A stretch of 9,010 bases of DNA from CAZEAN01 sp964510225. Its GTDB lineage: Bacteria > Planctomycetota > Planctomycetia > Isosphaerales > Isosphaeraceae. Made by a program: the position numbers and the translations under genes. Numbering within the stretch: the stretch's first letter is position 1; every line of letters begins with the position of its first letter. The notes under the pieces were generated by a model. That model saw only the letters and a program-made list of their open reading frames with translations, was not told the origin of the DNA and did no database searches. Location of the stretch: positions 1-9,010 of the forward strand of contig CAZEAN010000181.1 in assembly GCA_964510225.1 (NCBI GenBank), in the 5' to 3' direction. Positions 6,684-9,010 of this stretch are shown in pieces.

Positions 6684-6701
6684 CTGTGAACCTCCTCACA
6701 G
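6684..6701. promoter_or_regulatory. CRP-type palindrome
   Basis: CTGTGA and TCACAG flank a 6-base spacer, giving an exact match to the CRP core TGTGA-N6-TCACA (6685-6700). CRP/FNR-family proteins bind such sites as dimers. The centre (about 6692.5) lies some 57 bp before the start point predicted from a TCTAAT -10 at 6738-6743, close to where class I activators bind. No CRP gene is in the window and no experiment is implied. It could also be a small RNA hairpin. Confidence 0.4.
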
Positions 6702-6837
6702 CCCGACTGGAACTCAATTTGGATTTCGTGAGAGAATTCTAATGTCGGTTGATCACGATTGGCCGATCTTTTTCGTTACTTAAGACCGACCCGCTGTCAC
6801 CGAACCCGGCCGTCCCTGGTCGTGTCGCCGAGGCATG

Positions 6838-9010
6838 ATGGATTCGCACACCCTGCAACTTCTGGAATTTGATCGCGTCCGGACGCTGGTAGCCTCCTAT
6901 GCTTCGAGTGCGCTCGGCCAAGGAGCTGCGCGTTCAATGGAGCCGAGTATCAATGCCGGTGAGGTCCGCCATCAGCAAGCTCTGACTACCGAGATGAGTG
7001 AGGCAATCACCTCCGGACTCACCCCGCCGATGGGCGGATTGATCGATGTCCGCGGGAGTGCCCGACGCGCTCACATCGGAGCGACGCTGACCGCCGAAGA
7101 ACTCGCCGAGATCGCAAGCACGCTCCGCGCCATCACCGAAGTCAACGGCTGGTTTCGGCGGATCGACGAGCAATTCCCGCGACTTGGCTCCATGCGACAG
7201 GATATCGCCGAGTTCGCCGAGCTTGCGAATACGATCGACGCCGCAATCGATCTGAAAGGCCGCGTTCTTGACACCGCAAGCCGACGACTCTCAGAAATCC
7301 GTCGTGAGATCGGCCAAGTTGAAGAGCAGATCCAGAGCACGCTCCGAGGGATGCTCCGAAATCCCGAGATTCGTCGGATCCTCCGCTATCCAAACTTCAC
7401 GGTGGTCGGACCCCACTACGTCTTACCGGTCGCCCGAGAGATGCGTGGTGAGCTACAAGGCGCTGTCCACCGAACTAGTGCAAGCAATGAAACGGTCTAT
7501 GTCGAGCCCCATGCCGTCGCAGAACGCTCTGCGCAACTCTCGTACCTCCGCGCCAAGGAAGAGAAGGAGGTCCGACGGATCTTAAGGCGCTTAAGTGCCC
7601 AGGTCGGACAGGTTTCAGACGAACTGGTCCAAACGCTCGATGTCCTCGCGACCCTCGATCTTGTCCTCGCCCGAGGTCGCTACAGCGTGGACTACCGGAT
7701 GACCCCCCCCGATCTGAACACGGTCGGTCAGATCTCGATCCGAGGCGCGCGTCACCCGATCCTGGAACACCTCTTCCGTGAAGAAGCCAAGCAACTGCAA
7801 GCCGAGGCGGCACGATCGGCAGCAACAGCCGATCGTATTGGGTCCGAGGTCTCCGAGAATTCGGAGCCCGATCCGCTTGCCCATCTCGGACCAGGTGCCC
7901 GAGGCTTCCATCAGATGCCAGTCGGTAACGCTCCATTAATGCTTGACCCAACTTACAACTTCGATCGCTCACTGAATCAAGTTCCGGTCGGGGGCCCGAC
8001 GACTCCTGTTGATCCTCCCCCAGAACGCCCCACTGACACGACAAAGGCCGGAAACCCCAAACCCCGCGGATTGCTTGATCCGCCCGCCGAATCAGAAGGG
8101 TTGAAAGGTGGACTCTCCGGGTCACCGGTCGAGCAACCGAAACGAGAGTCGGGGACCGGCAATTCCAGCGCCAATACCGCGATCGGCTCCGAAGGAAACC
8201 TAGATCCGAGAAAGCTCCCGAAACCAAGCGTGCCGAAGATCCCAGTCCGAGAGGTCACCCCGATCGATCTCTACCTCGGGTTTCAGTTCAACCTCTTAGT
8301 GATTACGGGACCGAACACCGGTGGTAAGACGGTCGCTCTAAAGACAATCGGCCTCTTATCGATCATGGCGCAATGTGGTCTCCATATCCCGGCGCATCAA
8401 GGATCTCAACTGGCGATATTAGACAACGTCCTTGCTGACATCGGTGATGAGCAAAGTCTGGAGCAATCCCTCTCAACTTTCTCGTCCCACGTCCGACGGA
8501 TCACCAATATCTTCAGTAAGACGACGGAACGCTCCTTGGTCTTGCTCGACGAACTCGGCGCCGGGACAGACCCCGCCGAAGGTGCGGCCTTGGGACGAGC
8601 GATCCTCGACGAGCTTGACTCCGTCGGCTGCCGGGCGATGGTGACGACTCACATCGGTGACCTTAAGACCTATGCGTTTACCAATGGCCGGGCCGAGAAT
8701 GCGGCCGTCGAGTTCGATATTGAGACGCTGAAGCCGCTCTATCGCGTCCGCATCGGAGACATTGGCGCTTCGAATGCGTTGCAGATTGCGCGAAGGCTGG
8801 AAATGCCCGAGCATCTCGTGAACCGGGCATCGCGGTATCTCTCGCAAGGAGGGGACGAATCTGAAGGAGCTGATTGGGCCTTAATTCAACGGCTCCGCCA
8901 GGAAGCCGAACAAGCTCGGAAGTCAGCCCTTGAAGAGAAATCAGAGGCCGAGCGGACTAAGGAAGCCCTCAATCGGAAGCTCGAGGACCTCCAGGCTCTA
9001 GCCGTACTTG
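6838..9010 (+). CDS. mutS2: MutS2 family ATPase, 3' end beyond the window
   Basis: The first 724 residues of a MutS2 protein, cut by the right edge. MutS2 lacks the mismatch-recognition domain of MutS. Members have been tied to suppression of recombination and, in Bacillus, to splitting of collided ribosomes. The N-terminus MDSHTLQLLEFDRVR is typical, followed by helical core and clamp regions. ATPase motifs are complete: Walker A GPNTGGKT (491-498), DIGDEQSLEQSLSTFSSH (about 534-551), Walker B LVLLDE (567-572) with ELGAGTDP after it, and TTH (603-605). From about 680 a charged coiled coil begins, as expected before the C-terminal Smr nuclease domain, which is not in the window. Between RHPIL (305-309) and VTPIDLYLG (473-481) lies a ~160-residue Pro/Gly/Ser-rich insertion absent from ordinary MutS2. 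The frame is continuous through it. The ATG at 6838 is preferred because GAGG (6830-6833) is 4 nt upstream and it gives the family N-terminus; the ATG at 6835 is one codon longer. Confidence 0.94.
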   Translation, partial: MDSHTLQLLEFDRVRTLVASYASSALGQGAARSMEPSINAGEVRHQQALTTEMSEAITSGLTPPMGGLIDVRGSARRAHIGATLTAEELAEIASTLRAITEVNGWFRRIDEQFPRLGSMRQDIAEFAELANTIDAAIDLKGRVLDTASRRLSEIRREIGQVEEQIQSTLRGMLRNPEIRRILRYPNFTVVGPHYVLPVAREMRGELQGAVHRTSASNETVYVEPHAVAERSAQLSYLRAKEEKEVRRILRRLSAQVGQVSDELVQTLDVLATLDLVLARGRYSVDYRMTPPDLNTVGQISIRGARHPILEHLFREEAKQLQAEAARSAATADRIGSEVSENSEPDPLAHLGPGARGFHQMPVGNAPLMLDPTYNFDRSLNQVPVGGPTTPVDPPPERPTDTTKAGNPKPRGLLDPPAESEGLKGGLSGSPVEQPKRESGTGNSSANTAIGSEGNLDPRKLPKPSVPKIPVREVTPIDLYLGFQFNLLVITGPNTGGKTVALKTIGLLSIMAQCGLHIPAHQGSQLAILDNVLADIGDEQSLEQSLSTFSSHVRRITNIFSKTTERSLVLLDELGAGTDPAEGAALGRAILDELDSVGCRAMVTTHIGDLKTYAFTNGRAENAAVEFDIETLKPLYRVRIGDIGASNALQIARRLEMPEHLVNRASRYLSQGGDESEGADWALIQRLRQEAEQARKSALEEKSEAERTKEALNRKLEDLQALAVL

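Larger units (their letters stand above)
6487..6837. other. Divergent intergenic region between dsbD and mutS2
   Basis: About 350 bases with no supported gene. A 61-codon frame (6598-6783, +) has no ribosome-binding site or recognisable motif. The region must hold the promoters of both flanking genes. I see no consensus promoter for dsbD. For mutS2 a possible -10 TCTAAT lies at 6738-6743 with no good -35 box, which would suit an activator-dependent promoter. The CRP-like palindrome (6684-6701) and the CGGATCA repeats (6524-6653) are the main structure. Confidence 0.5.

Noticed and set aside
6598..6783. Small plus-strand gene between dsbD and mutS2
   Set aside because: No ribosome-binding site before the ATG at 6598, no motif, and it contains the CRP-like palindrome and CGGATCA repeats.
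7475..8258. Long minus-strand open frames (250 and 93 codons) opposite mutS2
   Set aside because: They lie wholly antisense to the continuous MutS2 frame, are rich in Arg, Gly and Ser as expected of a GC-rich reverse frame, and show no domain.

Overview
The window looks like ordinary chromosomal DNA of a Planctomycetota bacterium (phylum-level guess from gene content; no rRNA or marker tree is available here). The main clues are a secreted FG-GAP/VCBS protein of a kind common in Planctomycetes, a planctomycete-style MutS2, a DsbD with extra periplasmic domains, a DUF2203 protein and CsrA. Coding DNA is moderately GC-rich. The first ~120 bases are strikingly AT-rich (36 of 120 bases are G or C). 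I see no tRNA, rRNA, CRISPR array, insertion sequence or phage gene.

Layout. Bases 1-559 hold no convincing gene but carry two candidate promoters pointing right, the second with a perfect TATAAT, leading to a DUF2203 gene (560-1072, +). Four genes then lie on the minus strand, read from right to left: dsbD (6486 to 3826), a stand-alone von Willebrand A protein (3570 to 2935), csrA (2662 to 2441) and a secreted FG-GAP repeat protein (2321 to 1020). The last of these converges on the DUF2203 gene and overlaps its 3' end by 53 bp. A hairpin (3754-3786) probably ends dsbD transcription. csrA has its own strong ribosome-binding site and a candidate promoter, and may be cotranscribed with the FG-GAP gene 119 nt downstream.

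A ~350-base divergent intergenic region (6487-6837) separates dsbD from mutS2 (6838 to beyond the right edge, +). It contains a perfect TGTGA-N6-TCACA palindrome of CRP type and four copies of a CGGATCA heptamer.

The genes do not form one obvious pathway: thiol-disulfide electron transfer across the membrane (dsbD), post-transcriptional regulation (csrA), recombination control or ribosome rescue (mutS2), and three proteins of unclear role. I found no convincing undescribed multi-gene system. The most distinctive features are a ~160-residue low-complexity insertion in MutS2 just before its ATPase domain, a duplicated DsbD alpha domain with both cysteine pairs kept, and the CRP-like palindrome between dsbD and mutS2.
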